From NCBI RefSeq assembly GCF_003432075.1, contig NZ_QWBU01000002.1, positions 558,001-622,000 on the forward strand: a stretch of DNA of 64,000 nucleotides, given 5' to 3'. Source of the DNA: Shinella sp. WSJ-2. GTDB lineage: Bacteria > Pseudomonadota > Alphaproteobacteria > Rhizobiales > Rhizobiaceae. Below, in pieces: positions 9,636 through 19,782 of this stretch (positions are counted from its first letter, which is position 1; each line of letters begins with the position of its first letter). The notes beneath the pieces are model-generated. The model was not told the DNA's origin and ran no database searches. It saw only the letters and a program-made list of their open reading frames with translations. The translations under genes and the position numbers were made by a program.

Positions 9636-10451
9636 CTACTCGCTGTCGGCCTTGGCCAGGCGCTCCAGCGTCGGCATGGAGGTGATATTGTAGCCTGAGT
9701 CCACATAGTGGATCTCGCCAGTGACGCCGCTCGACATATCGGAGAGCAGGTAGAGCGCCGAATTGCCCACGTCCTCAATGGTGACGGTGCGGCGCAGCGG
9801 TGCGTTCTTCTGCTGCCAGGACAGCATGGCGCGGGCGTCCGAGATGCCGGCGCCGGCCAGCGTACGGATCGGGCCGGCCGAGATCGCGTTGACGCGGATG
9901 CCCTGCGGGCCGTAGTCGCCGGCGAGGTAACGCACGGAGGCTTCGAGGGCCGCCTTGGCGACGCCCATGACGTTGTAGTTCGGCATGAGGCGCGTGGAGC
10001 CGCCATAGGTCAGCGTCAGCATCGCGCCGCCATCGGTCATCAGGTTCGCAGCGCGCTTGGCGATTTCTGTGAAGGAGAAGCACGAGATCACCATGGTACG
10101 CGAAAAGTTGTCGCGCGAGGTGTCGGCATATAGACCCTTCAGCTCGTTTTTGTCGGAGAAGCCGATGGCATGCACGACGAAGTCGAGCCTACCCCATTTT
10201 TCCTTGATCGCATCAATCGTCGCATCCACCGAGGCGATGTCCTCGACATCGCAGGGAATGACGAAGTCGGAACCAAGCTCGGCGGCAAGCGGCTTCACGC
10301 GCTTGCCGAGCGCTTCTCCCTGGTAGGTAAAGGCGAGCTCCGCGCCCGCGCCGGCGAGCTTCTGCGCGATGCCCCAGGCGATGGAGTGATTGTTCGCGAC
10401 CCCCATGATGAGGCCGCGCTTGCCGTTCATGATACCCGTCATGCCGTTCAT
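9636..10451 (-). CDS. fabI: Enoyl-[acyl-carrier-protein] reductase (NADH)
   Basis: Last step of each fatty-acid elongation cycle, reducing trans-2-enoyl-ACP. A 271-residue SDR-family protein with the FabI nucleotide motif [14 protein letters not shown], active-site Tyr159 and Lys166 (Y-x6-K) and SAGPIRTLA. The first ATG (10451) overlaps the fabB stop as ATGA, pointing to translational coupling, but has no clear ribosome site; in-frame ATGs at 10442 and 10430 remain possible. It is the last gene of the fabA-fabB-fabI operon. Confidence 0.95.
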   Translation of the reverse strand: MNGMTGIMNGKRGLIMGVANNHSIAWGIAQKLAGAGAELAFTYQGEALGKRVKPLAAELGSDFVIPCDVEDIASVDATIDAIKEKWGRLDFVVHAIGFSDKNELKGLYADTSRDNFSRTMVISCFSFTEIAKRAANLMTDGGAMLTLTYGGSTRLMPNYNVMGVAKAALEASVRYLAGDYGPQGIRVNAISAGPIRTLAGAGISDARAMLSWQQKNAPLRRTVTIEDVGNSALYLLSDMSSGVTGEIHYVDSGYNITSMPTLERLAKADSE

Positions 10452-11671
10452 CCGTTGTGGCGCTGGAAGACCAGCGTGGCGTTCGTGCCGCCGAAGCCGA
10501 AGGAGTTCGAGAGAACCGTGTCGATCTTGGCATTGTCGATGCGCTTGCGCACGATCGGCACGCCGTCGAATTCCGGATCAAGTTCGGTGATATGCGCGCT
10601 TTCGCCGATGAAGCCGGCCTGCATCATCAGCAGGCCGTAGATCGATTCCTGCACGCCGGCTGCACCCAGCGAATGGCCGGTCAGCGACTTGGTCGACTGG
10701 ATATGTGGGATCTTGTCGCCGAAGACTTCGCGGATTGCGCCGATCTCCTTCGAATCGCCCACCGGCGTCGAGGTGCCGTGCGTGTTGATGTAATCGACAT
10801 CGCCCTTCACGGTGGCAAGCGCCTGGCGCATGCAGCGGATCGCGCCTTCGCCCGAAGGGGCCACCATGTCGTAGCCGTCGGAGGTCGCACCGTAGCCGAC
10901 AATTTCGGCATAGATCTTTGCGCCGCGTGCCTTGGCATGCTCCAGCTCCTCAAGAACCAGAACGCCCGCGCCGCCGGCAATGACGAAACCGTCGCGGCTG
11001 ACGTCATAGGCGCGCGAGGCGGTGGATGGCGTGTCGTTATACTTGGAGGACATGGCGCCCATGGCGTCGAACAGGTTCGACATGGTCCAGTCGAGATCTT
11101 CATGGCCGCCGGCGAACATGATGTCCTGCTTGCCCCACTGGATCATCTCGGCGGCATTGCCGATGCAGTGCGCGGAGGTCGAGCAGGCCGAGGAGATCGA
11201 GTAATTGACGCCGTGGATCTTGAACCAGGTGGCGAGCGTGGCGGACGCCGTCGAGGACATCGCCTTCGGCACGGCGAACGGGCCGATGCGCTTGGGCGAA
11301 TTGTTCTTGAGCGTAATCTCGGCCGCTTCGATCAGCGTGCGGGTGGACGGACCGCCCGAACCCATGATGATGCCGGTGCGCTCGTTGGCAGCGTAATCGG
11401 ACTCTTCCAGGCCGGAATCGGCGATCGCCTGCTTCATGGCGACGTGATTCCACGAGCCGCCCTGCGAGAGGAAGCGGGCTGCGCGGCGGTCGACGAGATC
11501 CGTCGTGTCGATATTGGGCGAACCCCAGACCTGGCACTTGAAGCCATGGTCGGCGAAATCCTGGCTGAAGCTGATGCCGGAGCGCGCGTCGCGCAGCGAC
11601 GCCGTCACTTCGTCCGCGTTGTTCCCGATGGAGGATACGATCCCCAGACCCGTGACAACTACCCGTCTCAT
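10448..11671 (-). CDS. fabB: 3-oxoacyl-ACP synthase I
   Basis: Condensing enzyme required, with FabA, for unsaturated fatty acids. It has 407 residues with the Cys-His-His triad: C163 in SSACSTSAH, His in [10 protein letters not shown] and His in GHSLGAAG. The C-terminal [14 protein letters not shown] is the standard KAS signature. The fabA-fabB pairing supports FabB rather than FabF. It lies 80 bases downstream of fabA and its stop overlaps the fabI start. Confidence 0.97.
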   Translation of the reverse strand: MRRVVVTGLGIVSSIGNNADEVTASLRDARSGISFSQDFADHGFKCQVWGSPNIDTTDLVDRRAARFLSQGGSWNHVAMKQAIADSGLEESDYAANERTGIIMGSGGPSTRTLIEAAEITLKNNSPKRIGPFAVPKAMSSTASATLATWFKIHGVNYSISSACSTSAHCIGNAAEMIQWGKQDIMFAGGHEDLDWTMSNLFDAMGAMSSKYNDTPSTASRAYDVSRDGFVIAGGAGVLVLEELEHAKARGAKIYAEIVGYGATSDGYDMVAPSGEGAIRCMRQALATVKGDVDYINTHGTSTPVGDSKEIGAIREVFGDKIPHIQSTKSLTGHSLGAAGVQESIYGLLMMQAGFIGESAHITELDPEFDGVPIVRKRIDNAKIDTVLSNSFGFGGTNATLVFQRHNG

Positions 11672-11751
11672 ATTCCTGCCCTTTTTTAGAACGTCTTGTC
11701 TTGGGGACGGCTAAGGCGCCGCCCTCCGGCTTTTTACGGCAAAGGCCGTCC

Positions 11752-12267
11752 TTAAGCGTCTTTGTCCTTCGACAGGCCGACGCGCAGGTCGGTTGCCTGA
11801 TAGATGGTCTCGCCATCGGCCTTCAGCCAGCCGTCTGCCGTGCCGAGCACGAGGCGGCCGCGCATGACGCGCTTGAAATCGATGCCATATTCGAGAAGCT
11901 TGGTGTTGGGACGGACCATGCCCTTGAACTTCACTTCACCGGTGGACAGCGCCATGCCGCGGCCGGGCTCGCCGAGCCAGCCGAGGAAGAAGCCGGTGAG
12001 TTGCCACATGCCGTCGAGGCCGAGGCAGCCGGGCATGATCGGGTTGCCCTGGAAGTGGCACGGGAAATACCAGTCGTCAGGCTTCACGTCATAGGCCGCG
12101 CGGATATAGCCCTTGTCGAAGGCGCCGCCGGTTTCGGAAATATCGGTGATGCGGTGGACCATGAGCATCGGCGGCAGAGGAAGCTGCGCATTGCCAGGGC
12201 CGAAAAGCTCGCCGCGGCCGCAGGACAGAATTTCCTCATAGTTGTAGCTGGATTGCCTGGTCGTCAT
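11752..12267 (-). CDS. fabA: 3-hydroxydecanoyl-ACP dehydratase/isomerase
   Basis: Dehydrates 3-hydroxydecanoyl-ACP and isomerises the product to cis-3-decenoyl-ACP, the branch to unsaturated fatty acids. At 171 residues it has FabA size, with catalytic His71 in [12 protein letters not shown] and Asp85 in CLGLDGMW; this GCLGLDG form separates FabA from FabZ. First gene of the fabA-fabB-fabI operon and divergent from irr. Confidence 0.97.
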   Translation of the reverse strand: MTTRQSSYNYEEILSCGRGELFGPGNAQLPLPPMLMVHRITDISETGGAFDKGYIRAAYDVKPDDWYFPCHFQGNPIMPGCLGLDGMWQLTGFFLGWLGEPGRGMALSTGEVKFKGMVRPNTKLLEYGIDFKRVMRGRLVLGTADGWLKADGETIYQATDLRVGLSKDKDA

Positions 12268-12585
12268 CTGAATGTTTCATCCCCGGTCGTGTTCACGCTT
12301 GCTCAGCGTTAGATTTAGCGGAGGACGGATGCGATTTGAAGCATCCCGCCCGCCTCGTTTTTTCTAGCTCATCCAGTGCGGATGAGACGTCTATTCCGCT
12401 GTCCGCATACATGATGCCGGCGGTGACAGCCAGTGCAAAGTGGCCGAGCCGAAGCAAAGGCCCCGGTTTTTCCGCATGTTGCGCGCCTTGCGGATGCCGC
12501 ATTCCTATTGAATCCCGCTTCCGCTAAAGTTATATCGAAAGTTCAAGATTGTTATTCAAGGCCAAGCCAAGCGGACCCGTCGCCC
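12268..12585. other. fabA-irr divergent control region
   Basis: About 318 bases between divergent fabA and irr. I found no convincing gene. The irr-proximal part (12520-12570) is A+T-rich and should hold the irr promoter. I looked for an Irr-type site (TTTAGAA-N3-TTCTAAA) and found none I would defend. A 69-codon open frame on the minus strand (12293-12502) lacks a usable ribosome site. Confidence 0.5.
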
Positions 12586-13008
12586 ATGACGCATGCAAAC
12601 GAGATGCCCATCGAAACGCGCCTGCGCCATTCCGGCCTGCGCCCGACGCGCCAGCGCGTGGCACTCGCTGATTTGCTTTTTGCCAAGGGTGACCGTCACC
12701 TGACCGTCGAGGAACTGCATGAAGAGGCTGTGACGGCCGGCGTGCCGGTGTCGCTCGCCACTGTCTACAATACGCTGCACCAGTTCACTGAGGCGGGTCT
12801 GATCCGCGTCCTTGCCGTGGAAAGCTCGAAGACCTATTTCGACACCAATATCTCGGATCACCATCATTTCTTCATCGAGGGTGAGAACCGCGTTCTCGAC
12901 ATTCCCGTCAGCAACATTGCGATCGGCAACCTGCCGGAGCCGCCGGAAGGTATGGAAATCGCCAATGTCGACGTCATCATCCGCCTGCGTCCCTGCGGGA
13001 AGGACTGA
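12586..13008 (+). CDS. irr: Iron response regulator Irr (Fur family)
   Basis: Fur-superfamily regulator that in Rhizobiales responds to haem and represses or activates iron and haem genes under iron limitation. From ATG 12586 it has 140 residues: a winged helix (RPTRQRVALADLLF ... VPVSLATVYNTLHQF) and a C-terminal domain with DHHHFFIEG (His92-94), the histidine run typical of Irr. The Cys-Pro haem regulatory motif of Bradyrhizobium Irr is not at the N terminus, as in other Rhizobiaceae Irr. Upstream codons to 12433 are poor coding sequence. Its place opposite fabA is conserved in Rhizobiaceae. Confidence 0.92.
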   Translation: MTHANEMPIETRLRHSGLRPTRQRVALADLLFAKGDRHLTVEELHEEAVTAGVPVSLATVYNTLHQFTEAGLIRVLAVESSKTYFDTNISDHHHFFIEGENRVLDIPVSNIAIGNLPEPPEGMEIANVDVIIRLRPCGKD

Positions 13009-13014
13009 GGCTTT

Positions 13015-13650
13015 TCACATCACATCGTCGGGATGCCGTCCTGGCCGGGGCCGGTAGATCGGAAAGCGCCAGCCGAAGCGCAGCGCACCGCCGCGCACGG
13101 CGAAGGCTGCGGCAATGCCAATGGCTGAGGCGAGCCAGAGCGGTGCACCGGCAACCGTTGCCGCCGTGAAACCGGCGGCACCGACCAATGCCGCCGTCAC
13201 ATAGACCTCTGGCCGCAGCAGGACGGAGGGCTCGTTTGCCAGGAGATCGCGGATGACCCCGCCGAAGCTTGCGGTCAACACGCCCGTGGTGATGGCCACC
13301 GTCGGCGAATTGGTCGCGGCATAGCCCTTGGCAGCTCCCATCACGCAATAGGCCGATACGCCCATGGCATCGAGCCAGAGCAGCAGCCGATAGCGCGACT
13401 CGATGCGGTGCGCGAGCACGAAGACCAGGAGCGCGACGGCGACGCAGACGATGAGATAGGTCGGGTTGACGACCCAGAAGACCGGTGTGGCCCCAAGGAT
13501 TACGTCACGGAACGTGCCGCCGCCGATACCGGTAGCCGCCGCCAGAAACAGGAAGCCGATGATGTCGAGCTGTTTTCGCGAGGCCGAAAGCGCGCCGGTG
13601 GCGGCAAAGACCGCGACGCCGGTGTAGTCGAGCAGTTCCAGGATCGTCAC
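13015..13650 (-). CDS. TRIC-family (UPF0126) membrane channel protein
   Basis: A 211-residue inner-membrane protein of the bacterial TRIC/YadS-YicG family, with seven hydrophobic segments in two repeats. Each repeat carries the glycine-rich kinked motif: GIGGGTFRDVILG in the first and SFGGVIRDLLAN in the second. Family members form trimeric cation channels; glycine uptake has also been proposed. I chose GTG 13650 because GGAGGGGAG lies just upstream; an in-frame TTG at 13671 would put that site inside the gene. It converges on irr with a 6-base gap. Confidence 0.85.
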   Translation of the reverse strand: MTILELLDYTGVAVFAATGALSASRKQLDIIGFLFLAAATGIGGGTFRDVILGATPVFWVVNPTYLIVCVAVALLVFVLAHRIESRYRLLLWLDAMGVSAYCVMGAAKGYAATNSPTVAITTGVLTASFGGVIRDLLANEPSVLLRPEVYVTAALVGAAGFTAATVAGAPLWLASAIGIAAAFAVRGGALRFGWRFPIYRPRPGRHPDDVM

Positions 13651-13775
13651 GTGTCTCTCCCCTCCGGCCAAGCCTCGCGACAGCTTGGCAACGGTAAAGT
13701 CGCGCGCGACAGAATCAAATCGCGCGCTCCCGAGCGCATAATGACCGAATCGCCTGCCATGGAAAGGTTTGAGAG

Positions 13776-14249
13776 ATGGCCATCCGCATGAGAATCCTCG
13801 CGCTCCTTTCCATCGCGCTGCTTTCGACCAGCGCGCAGGCCCGAGCGGCCGAAATCGTGCAGGACCCGCTGGCGACGGTGCAGGCCGAGGTGGCCAAGCG
13901 CTGCAAGGCGCCGATCTATGGCGATGACTTTGCCGACAATATCGATTTCAACAACGACACGCTCGTCGATGCGATCTTCAATCTCGGTGCTGTCAACTGC
14001 GACGGCGTGCCGGGCGGCCTCTGCGGTGAGGTCGGCTGCCCGCACCAATTCTATATCCATGTTGCGGAAGGCGGATACTTCCTTGCCGCCAATGCCGATC
14101 TCTACGGCTATACGATGAAGAAGCGCTTCGGAAACATGGTATTCGAACTCAAAGCCAATGCCGCAAGCTGCGGACGCGACGACAGTGAATATTGCACGAT
14201 GACGGTGCGCGTGCGCGGTGCCGATTTCGAGACGATTTCCAAGAAATAA
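13776..14249 (+). CDS. Small secreted protein, function unknown
   Basis: A 157-residue protein with a clear signal peptide (MRILALLSIALLSTSAQARA, cleavage after ARA or RAA). The mature part has seven cysteines, a spacing that suggests disulfides in the periplasm: AKRCKAP, NCDGVPGGLCGEVGCPHQF, ASCGRD and EYCTM. DDFADNIDFNNDTLVDAIFNLG is acidic and could bind metal. I do not recognise the family. Its stop lies 4 bases from the stop of the convergent YdcF-like gene. Confidence 0.65.
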   Translation: MAIRMRILALLSIALLSTSAQARAAEIVQDPLATVQAEVAKRCKAPIYGDDFADNIDFNNDTLVDAIFNLGAVNCDGVPGGLCGEVGCPHQFYIHVAEGGYFLAANADLYGYTMKKRFGNMVFELKANAASCGRDDSEYCTMTVRVRGADFETISKK

Positions 14250-14253
14250 GCGG

Positions 14254-15045
14254 CTATTGCGGGACAAGCGACGAGGTGCGCCCCGCGAGATAATAGAACA
14301 GCAACCCCGTCCATTCGCGAACCGCCGTCGCCATCAGCTGGCTGTTGGCGGAAGGCTGCGTGAAGTCGAACCCGAGGCTCGCCGTACCCGTCGTGCGATA
14401 ATCCGTGGGCCAGGGCAGCACGGTCAGGCCGCGCTTGCGGAAGAGGCCTATCGAGCGCGGCATATGAAAGGCCGAGGTGACCAGCAGGCAGTTTTCCAGC
14501 CCGTTCGAAGCCAGAAGCGTTTCCGTGTTGGCGGCATTCTCGAAGGTATCGCGCGATTGCGTCTCGCGGATCAGCCGGTCTGCGGAAATGCCGAAGGCGG
14601 AGAAGAAGCGCTCGGCGATGACGGCATCTCCCTCGTAGGCGCCGCTCAGTGAGCCGTCACCACCGGAAACAAGAATGCGCGATGCCGGGAAATCTCGTGC
14701 CAGCCGGAGCGTTTCGACGAATCGGTCGCCGGCCTGCGTCATTTCAAACCCGCCGCGCGCGCTCACGATCTCCGATTCGAAGCCGCCGCCGAGCGTGATG
14801 ATGCAGCTCGGCCCGCCTGCGGGCAGATCGGCACGGGCAAAACGGTTCTCCAGCTGTTGCAGCAATACGGCGCCGATCGAGGTGAAGAGCGTGACGAAGA
14901 GAATGAGAGCGGCCGCAATGCTCGCCCATGTCCGAATGCGGCTCCATTTCAACAGGCCAGCAAGGAGGCCGGTGAGCAGGAGCAGGAAGGCGAGGGAGAG
15001 CGGTTGGGCGACGAGCCAGAAGATCTTCGAAATGTAGAAAGTCAC
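14254..15045 (-). CDS. YdcF/SanA-like DUF218 membrane protein
   Basis: A 263-residue protein with two N-terminal transmembrane helices (about 5-30 and 38-62) and a DUF218 domain: ITLGGGFESE, ILVSGGDGSL, ETQSRDTFENAANT and LLVTSAFHMPRSIGLF are the family blocks. Members such as ElyC act in envelope biogenesis; substrate unknown here. GTG 15045 (AGGAG upstream) is chosen because it avoids overlap with the next gene, whose stop is at 15068. The GTG was weighed against an in-frame start at 15153. Confidence 0.8.
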   Translation of the reverse strand: MTFYISKIFWLVAQPLSLAFLLLLTGLLAGLLKWSRIRTWASIAAALILFVTLFTSIGAVLLQQLENRFARADLPAGGPSCIITLGGGFESEIVSARGGFEMTQAGDRFVETLRLARDFPASRILVSGGDGSLSGAYEGDAVIAERFFSAFGISADRLIRETQSRDTFENAANTETLLASNGLENCLLVTSAFHMPRSIGLFRKRGLTVLPWPTDYRTTGTASLGFDFTQPSANSQLMATAVREWTGLLFYYLAGRTSSLVPQ

Positions 15046-15067
15046 GCGTCGCCCACTCCTGTTGCGG

Positions 15068-16252
15068 CTATTGTCTCCCCAGAGCTCCGGTGGTGACCGG
15101 CGCGGAAGCTGTCTTGTTCTTGCGCAGGTAGAGGATACCAGCAGCCAGCGCAACGCCGATCACGAGAACCGCGATGGCGACGAACGGGCGGTAGGCGATC
15201 CATGCGATGGCGATCACCGCGGGCCCGATCAGCAGCGTCAGGATCAGTGCGATCATGGATGTGCCGAAATTGACGATGGAGCCGACGAACGGCACGACGT
15301 CGCCGATCACGCCGAGGATCGAGAAGATGAAGGCAAAACCGATGAAGATGCCGACGAGCCCGCCGACGCGCACGATCCAGGTGATGATCGTGTTTTCACT
15401 TTGCGCAGTCTCGAACATCGCCGCCGCATCGTGGATCCCGGCCTCGCTGAGCAGAAGCTCGCGCCCATTGGTCGTCTTGTAGGGCGTAAGCCGCGTGCCG
15501 CGTTGCGCGCCGACAAAGCTTGCCTCGGACAGATCAGACCGCTTGAAGGAAATCCTTATATCGCCGATTTGCGGGTTCTGCGGATCGAAGGAGAAGACGG
15601 CCTGGCCACCGAGGGCCGAAACCGGCTTGCCGAGCGTTGCAGCCTCGCCGACGCGGGTGGCGTCGAGGGCGGTCAGCGGAATTGGTCTGTCGCCGCCGAG
15701 GCTGGCTGCCGTGCGGCCATCAACGCTGAAGGCGCCGATATTGGCCGAATCGACCGCAAAGCTTTCATCGTCGATCGGCTTCTGCGGATTGTCATGGCCC
15801 GGCTGGCGGAAGCTGCCGGAGCTGATTTCGCGATGGTTCCATTCCTTGCGGTAGGAATAGGTGGTGACCGTTTCCTCGCTACCGCCGAGCTGCTTGCGCG
15901 TTTCCGACTTCGAGTCCTCGACCCACTGGTACATCTCGACGACACGGTCGAGGCCGACCGCGCCCTCGGCTGAAATGCCCAGCTGGGCATCTTCAGGCAC
16001 GCCGACCGGCTTGACCGGTCCCGATATGTGCACGAGCTTGCCCTCGTTCGCCGGGTCGACGCTGCCGTTATCGACTGAAACGACAAGGCCGGCGCCCTCG
16101 ACGAGCGATCGATAGGTTTTGACCGAGCGGCCCTCATTCCAGAAGAGAAGCCAGATGCAGGCAATAAGAAGGATGAAGCCGACCACGATCTTGATCAGCG
16201 CCCCCTTCAGTCTGGAAAACCAGGAGGTGGTCGTCGTTTCCGTAAAACTCAT
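15068..16252 (-). CDS. TMEM43-family membrane protein
   Basis: A 394-residue protein resembling the TMEM43/LUMA family. One N-terminal transmembrane helix (about 20-40, ending LLFWNEGRS, a family hallmark) is followed by a large extracytoplasmic region of about 240 residues and three to four C-terminal helices from about residue 280. WNEGR and TYSYRKEWNHREI are typical family blocks. Function in bacteria is unknown. ATG 16252 has GGGGGAC directly upstream; the in-frame start at 16267 is a TTG. It sits just before the YdcF-like gene in the same direction and may be cotranscribed. Confidence 0.8.
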   Translation of the reverse strand: MSFTETTTTSWFSRLKGALIKIVVGFILLIACIWLLFWNEGRSVKTYRSLVEGAGLVVSVDNGSVDPANEGKLVHISGPVKPVGVPEDAQLGISAEGAVGLDRVVEMYQWVEDSKSETRKQLGGSEETVTTYSYRKEWNHREISSGSFRQPGHDNPQKPIDDESFAVDSANIGAFSVDGRTAASLGGDRPIPLTALDATRVGEAATLGKPVSALGGQAVFSFDPQNPQIGDIRISFKRSDLSEASFVGAQRGTRLTPYKTTNGRELLLSEAGIHDAAAMFETAQSENTIITWIVRVGGLVGIFIGFAFIFSILGVIGDVVPFVGSIVNFGTSMIALILTLLIGPAVIAIAWIAYRPFVAIAVLVIGVALAAGILYLRKNKTASAPVTTGALGRQ

Positions 16253-16359
16253 GATGTCCCCCGACAAGGCTGCGTCGATCCCTAGACGCCTGGCGGATCA
16301 TGCTTATTCTTGCTCCATGAATGACGCAAGCAAAGTCGTTCCGGCGACGCGTCGGGAAG

Positions 16360-16384
16360 GGAACATCCTGCCTCGCCGCCCGTT
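16360..16384 (+). promoter_or_regulatory. General stress response (EcfG-type sigma) promoter
   Basis: GGAAC (16360-16364), a 16-base spacer, then CGTT (16381-16384): an exact match to the alphaproteobacterial EcfG consensus, 28 bases before the DUF2934 start codon. Confidence 0.8.
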
Positions 16385-16411
16385 TTTCATCGAACAGGAA
16401 GGGAGCCCATC

Positions 16412-16684
16412 ATGACCGACGACCGCGAAGACAAAATCCGCAAACGCGCGCACGAACTCTGGCTGCAGCAAGGCCAGCCGGACGGAAAGCCGGATGATCA
16501 CTGGTATCAGGCCGAACGCGAAATCGACCAAAGCGGTACGAGTGAAGTCGAAGGCGACGACGTTCCCAATCTTGCCGCCTTGCGCGAGGCCGCCCGCCAG
16601 CACAATGACACGTTCATCGTGAAGACAGATCTGGAAGACGCCGATCAACGCGAAGCGACGCCGGGCATGCGCGAACAACCTTGA
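16412..16684 (+). CDS. DUF2934 protein, probably stress-induced
   Basis: A 90-residue cytoplasmic protein. The N-terminal KIRKRAHELWLQQGQPDG, followed by DHWYQAEREI, is the DUF2934 motif, often seen in rhizobial stress genes. The rest is acidic and hydrophilic. GGAAGGGAG precedes the start. A consensus EcfG promoter lies immediately upstream, so expression under starvation, osmotic or desiccation stress is likely. Biochemical role unknown. Confidence 0.8.
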   Translation: MTDDREDKIRKRAHELWLQQGQPDGKPDDHWYQAEREIDQSGTSEVEGDDVPNLAALREAARQHNDTFIVKTDLEDADQREATPGMREQP

Positions 16685-16737
16685 AAGCGCAAACGCCCTG
16701 AACTGCCATGTTGTGCATATCTATCTTATGAAAGGTT

Positions 16738-16813
<76 letters not shown>

Positions 16814-16910
16814 ATAACGGGTCCGGCAAAGCCGGTTTCCGGGAACCGAAGCGGCGCTGCCGTTCGGTGTGGCGGCTTATTACTTCCCGTCTGGAAAGAT
16901 GGCAAGCCGA

Positions 16911-16950
16911 AAAATGAAAACCGGCCGATTTTTTTTAAAACCGGCCGGTA
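16911..16950 (-). terminator. Intrinsic terminator of the FYDLN-acid gene
   Basis: On the minus strand, stem ACCGGCCG/CGGCCGGT (16943-16950 with 16921-16928) around a 14-base A/T loop, followed by TTTCATTTTT. Confidence 0.85.
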
Positions 16951-16960
16951 AATCAAAATC

Positions 16961-17347
16961 TTACGCTTCGTCGTCGTCGCCGCCGACACCGATGATGCCG
17001 GTCATGTCGTCATCGTCGTCCTCTTCCTGCTCCAGGAAGGTGTCGTCGTCGTCGCCATCGATTTCGACATCGTCGTCGCCGAGATCCGGCAGGTCGTCGC
17101 CGCCTGCTGCATCGTCGTCGGCGTCCTCGAGCGAAACGAGTTCGACTTCGGTGTTCTCGGTATCGACTTCGTTGGCGTCCTCGTCCTCTTCCTTTTCAAG
17201 AACGGCAGCCGCAGAGGTCTCTTCGAAGAAGGACAGCGGATAGGACTTGCCGGTATAGGGGGAAACGATCGGGTCGCGATTGAGGTCGTAGAACTTCTTG
17301 CCCGTTTCCGGGTCGATGCGTTTGGTTCCGAGTTCCGCTTTTGCCAC
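16961..17347 (-). CDS. FYDLN-acid family protein (TIGR02300)
   Basis: A 128-residue protein of the alphaproteobacterial FYDLN_acid family. The conserved head is LGTKRIDPETGKKFYDLN followed by RDPIVSPYTGKSYP; the two knuckles that are Cys-rich in some relatives are not Cys here. After residue 50 it is an extreme acidic tail (runs of Asp/Glu, pI far below 4). Function is unknown. GTG 17347 is chosen from the conserved N terminus and AGAAGG upstream; a TTG two codons earlier is less likely. It is divergent from aroA and beside tRNA-Ala. Confidence 0.88.
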   Translation of the reverse strand: MAKAELGTKRIDPETGKKFYDLNRDPIVSPYTGKSYPLSFFEETSAAAVLEKEEDEDANEVDTENTEVELVSLEDADDDAAGGDDLPDLGDDDVEIDGDDDDTFLEQEEDDDDDMTGIIGVGGDDDEA

Positions 17348-17530
17348 AGTCAAAGCCTTCTGAGTGCCGAATGTTTCCGGCGGGGCCGGTTGTCCGGCGC
17401 GTTGAACGGTAAATTGATTAGCCGGTCCCCTTAATCGTCTTGCGCAATCCTGTCAAAGCCTAACTTTGGGGCCTGACTCCAAGGCAAGCTGGCCCGCGCC
17501 GCGTGACGAATGTTTTCTGGCAGGAGGATG

Positions 17531-17544
17531 ACGATTTAAATCGT
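17531..17544. repeat. 14-bp perfect palindrome upstream of aroA
   Basis: ACGATTTAAATCGT is its own reverse complement and lies 71 bases before the aroA start, in the divergent region shared with the FYDLN-acid gene. Operator role unproven. Confidence 0.4.
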
Positions 17545-17557
17545 TTGTGATAGCTAG

Positions 17558-18970
<1,413 letters not shown>

Positions 18971-19039
18971 AGCCCTTGGCATCGCCCCCCTTCTTCCGCT
19001 AACGCTTGATGACGAGCCTGTGATGCACACGGATACGCC

Positions 19040-19669
19040 ATGAAAACGATCGCCATCGACGGTCCCGCCGCTGCCGGCAAGGGAACACTCTCGCGCCGGA
19101 TTGCTGACGTCTATGGCTTTCATCATCTCGATACCGGACTGACATACCGCGCGACCGCGAAGGCATTGCTAGACCGTGGCCTACCGCTCGACGACGAGGC
19201 GGTTGCCGCTGATGTCGCACGCAATCTCGATCTCGCCGGGCTCGATCGTTCGGTGCTGTCGGCCCACGCGATCGGTGAAGCGGCTTCGAAGATCGCGGTC
19301 ATGCCCTCGGTGCGCCGGGCGCTGGTCGAGGCGCAGCGCGCCTTTGCCGTGCGTGAACCGGGCACGGTCCTGGATGGTCGTGATATCGGCACGGTCGTCT
19401 GCCCGGATGCGCCGGTGAAGCTTTACGTCACCGCCTCGGCGGAGGTCCGTGCGAAACGCCGTTATGACGAGATCCTCGCCGGCGGCGGGGTGGCCGATTA
19501 TGAGACGATCCTCGAGGATATTCGCCGTCGTGATGAGCGCGACATGGGCCGCGTGGACAGTCCTTTGAAGCCCGCCGACGATGCGCACTTGCTCGACACC
19601 TCGGAAATGAGTATAGAGGCGGCGTTTTCGGCAGCACGGTCGTTCATCGACGCTGCTCTTAAGCAATAG
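19040..19669 (+). CDS. cmk: Cytidylate kinase
   Basis: Phosphorylates CMP and dCMP using ATP. It has 209 residues, typical for the short alphaproteobacterial type. P-loop [18 protein letters not shown]-binding [11 protein letters not shown] (the family usually has TGxxYR), [13 protein letters not shown] and the lid RRDERDMGR. It lies between aroA and rpsA, a conserved order. Confidence 0.96.
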   Translation: MKTIAIDGPAAAGKGTLSRRIADVYGFHHLDTGLTYRATAKALLDRGLPLDDEAVAADVARNLDLAGLDRSVLSAHAIGEAASKIAVMPSVRRALVEAQRAFAVREPGTVLDGRDIGTVVCPDAPVKLYVTASAEVRAKRRYDEILAGGGVADYETILEDIRRRDERDMGRVDSPLKPADDAHLLDTSEMSIEAAFSAARSFIDAALKQ

Positions 19670-19696
19670 GACAAAGCCTGCCCCCGCGCCGGATTT

Positions 19697-19714
19697 GCTG
19701 CCGTTCAAGGCAGC
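19697..19714 (+). terminator. Weak hairpin after cmk
   Basis: Stem GCTGCC/GGCAGC with a 6-base loop, followed by GGGCATCGTTTTG. It could be a weak terminator or part of the rpsA leader. Confidence 0.4.
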
Positions 19715-19782
19715 GGGCATCGTTTTGTTCCTCGTCAACGCTAACCCCCGGCGCCCGTGCCTTTGGCACATCAGGAGTTTCA

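Noticed and set aside
12293-12502. A 69-codon minus-strand frame directly upstream of fabA
   Set aside because: No start codon has a properly spaced ribosome site, and no motif is visible. It could be real if conserved, but I cannot support it.
12268-12585. Irr or RirA binding site in the fabA-irr spacer
   Set aside because: I looked for TTTAGAA-N3-TTCTAAA and TGA-N9-TCA style sites and found no match good enough to report.
16842-16864. GGAAC-N14-CGTT resembling a general-stress promoter near the tRNA
   Set aside because: The 14-base spacer is too short for the consensus (16-17), and no suitable plus-strand gene follows.
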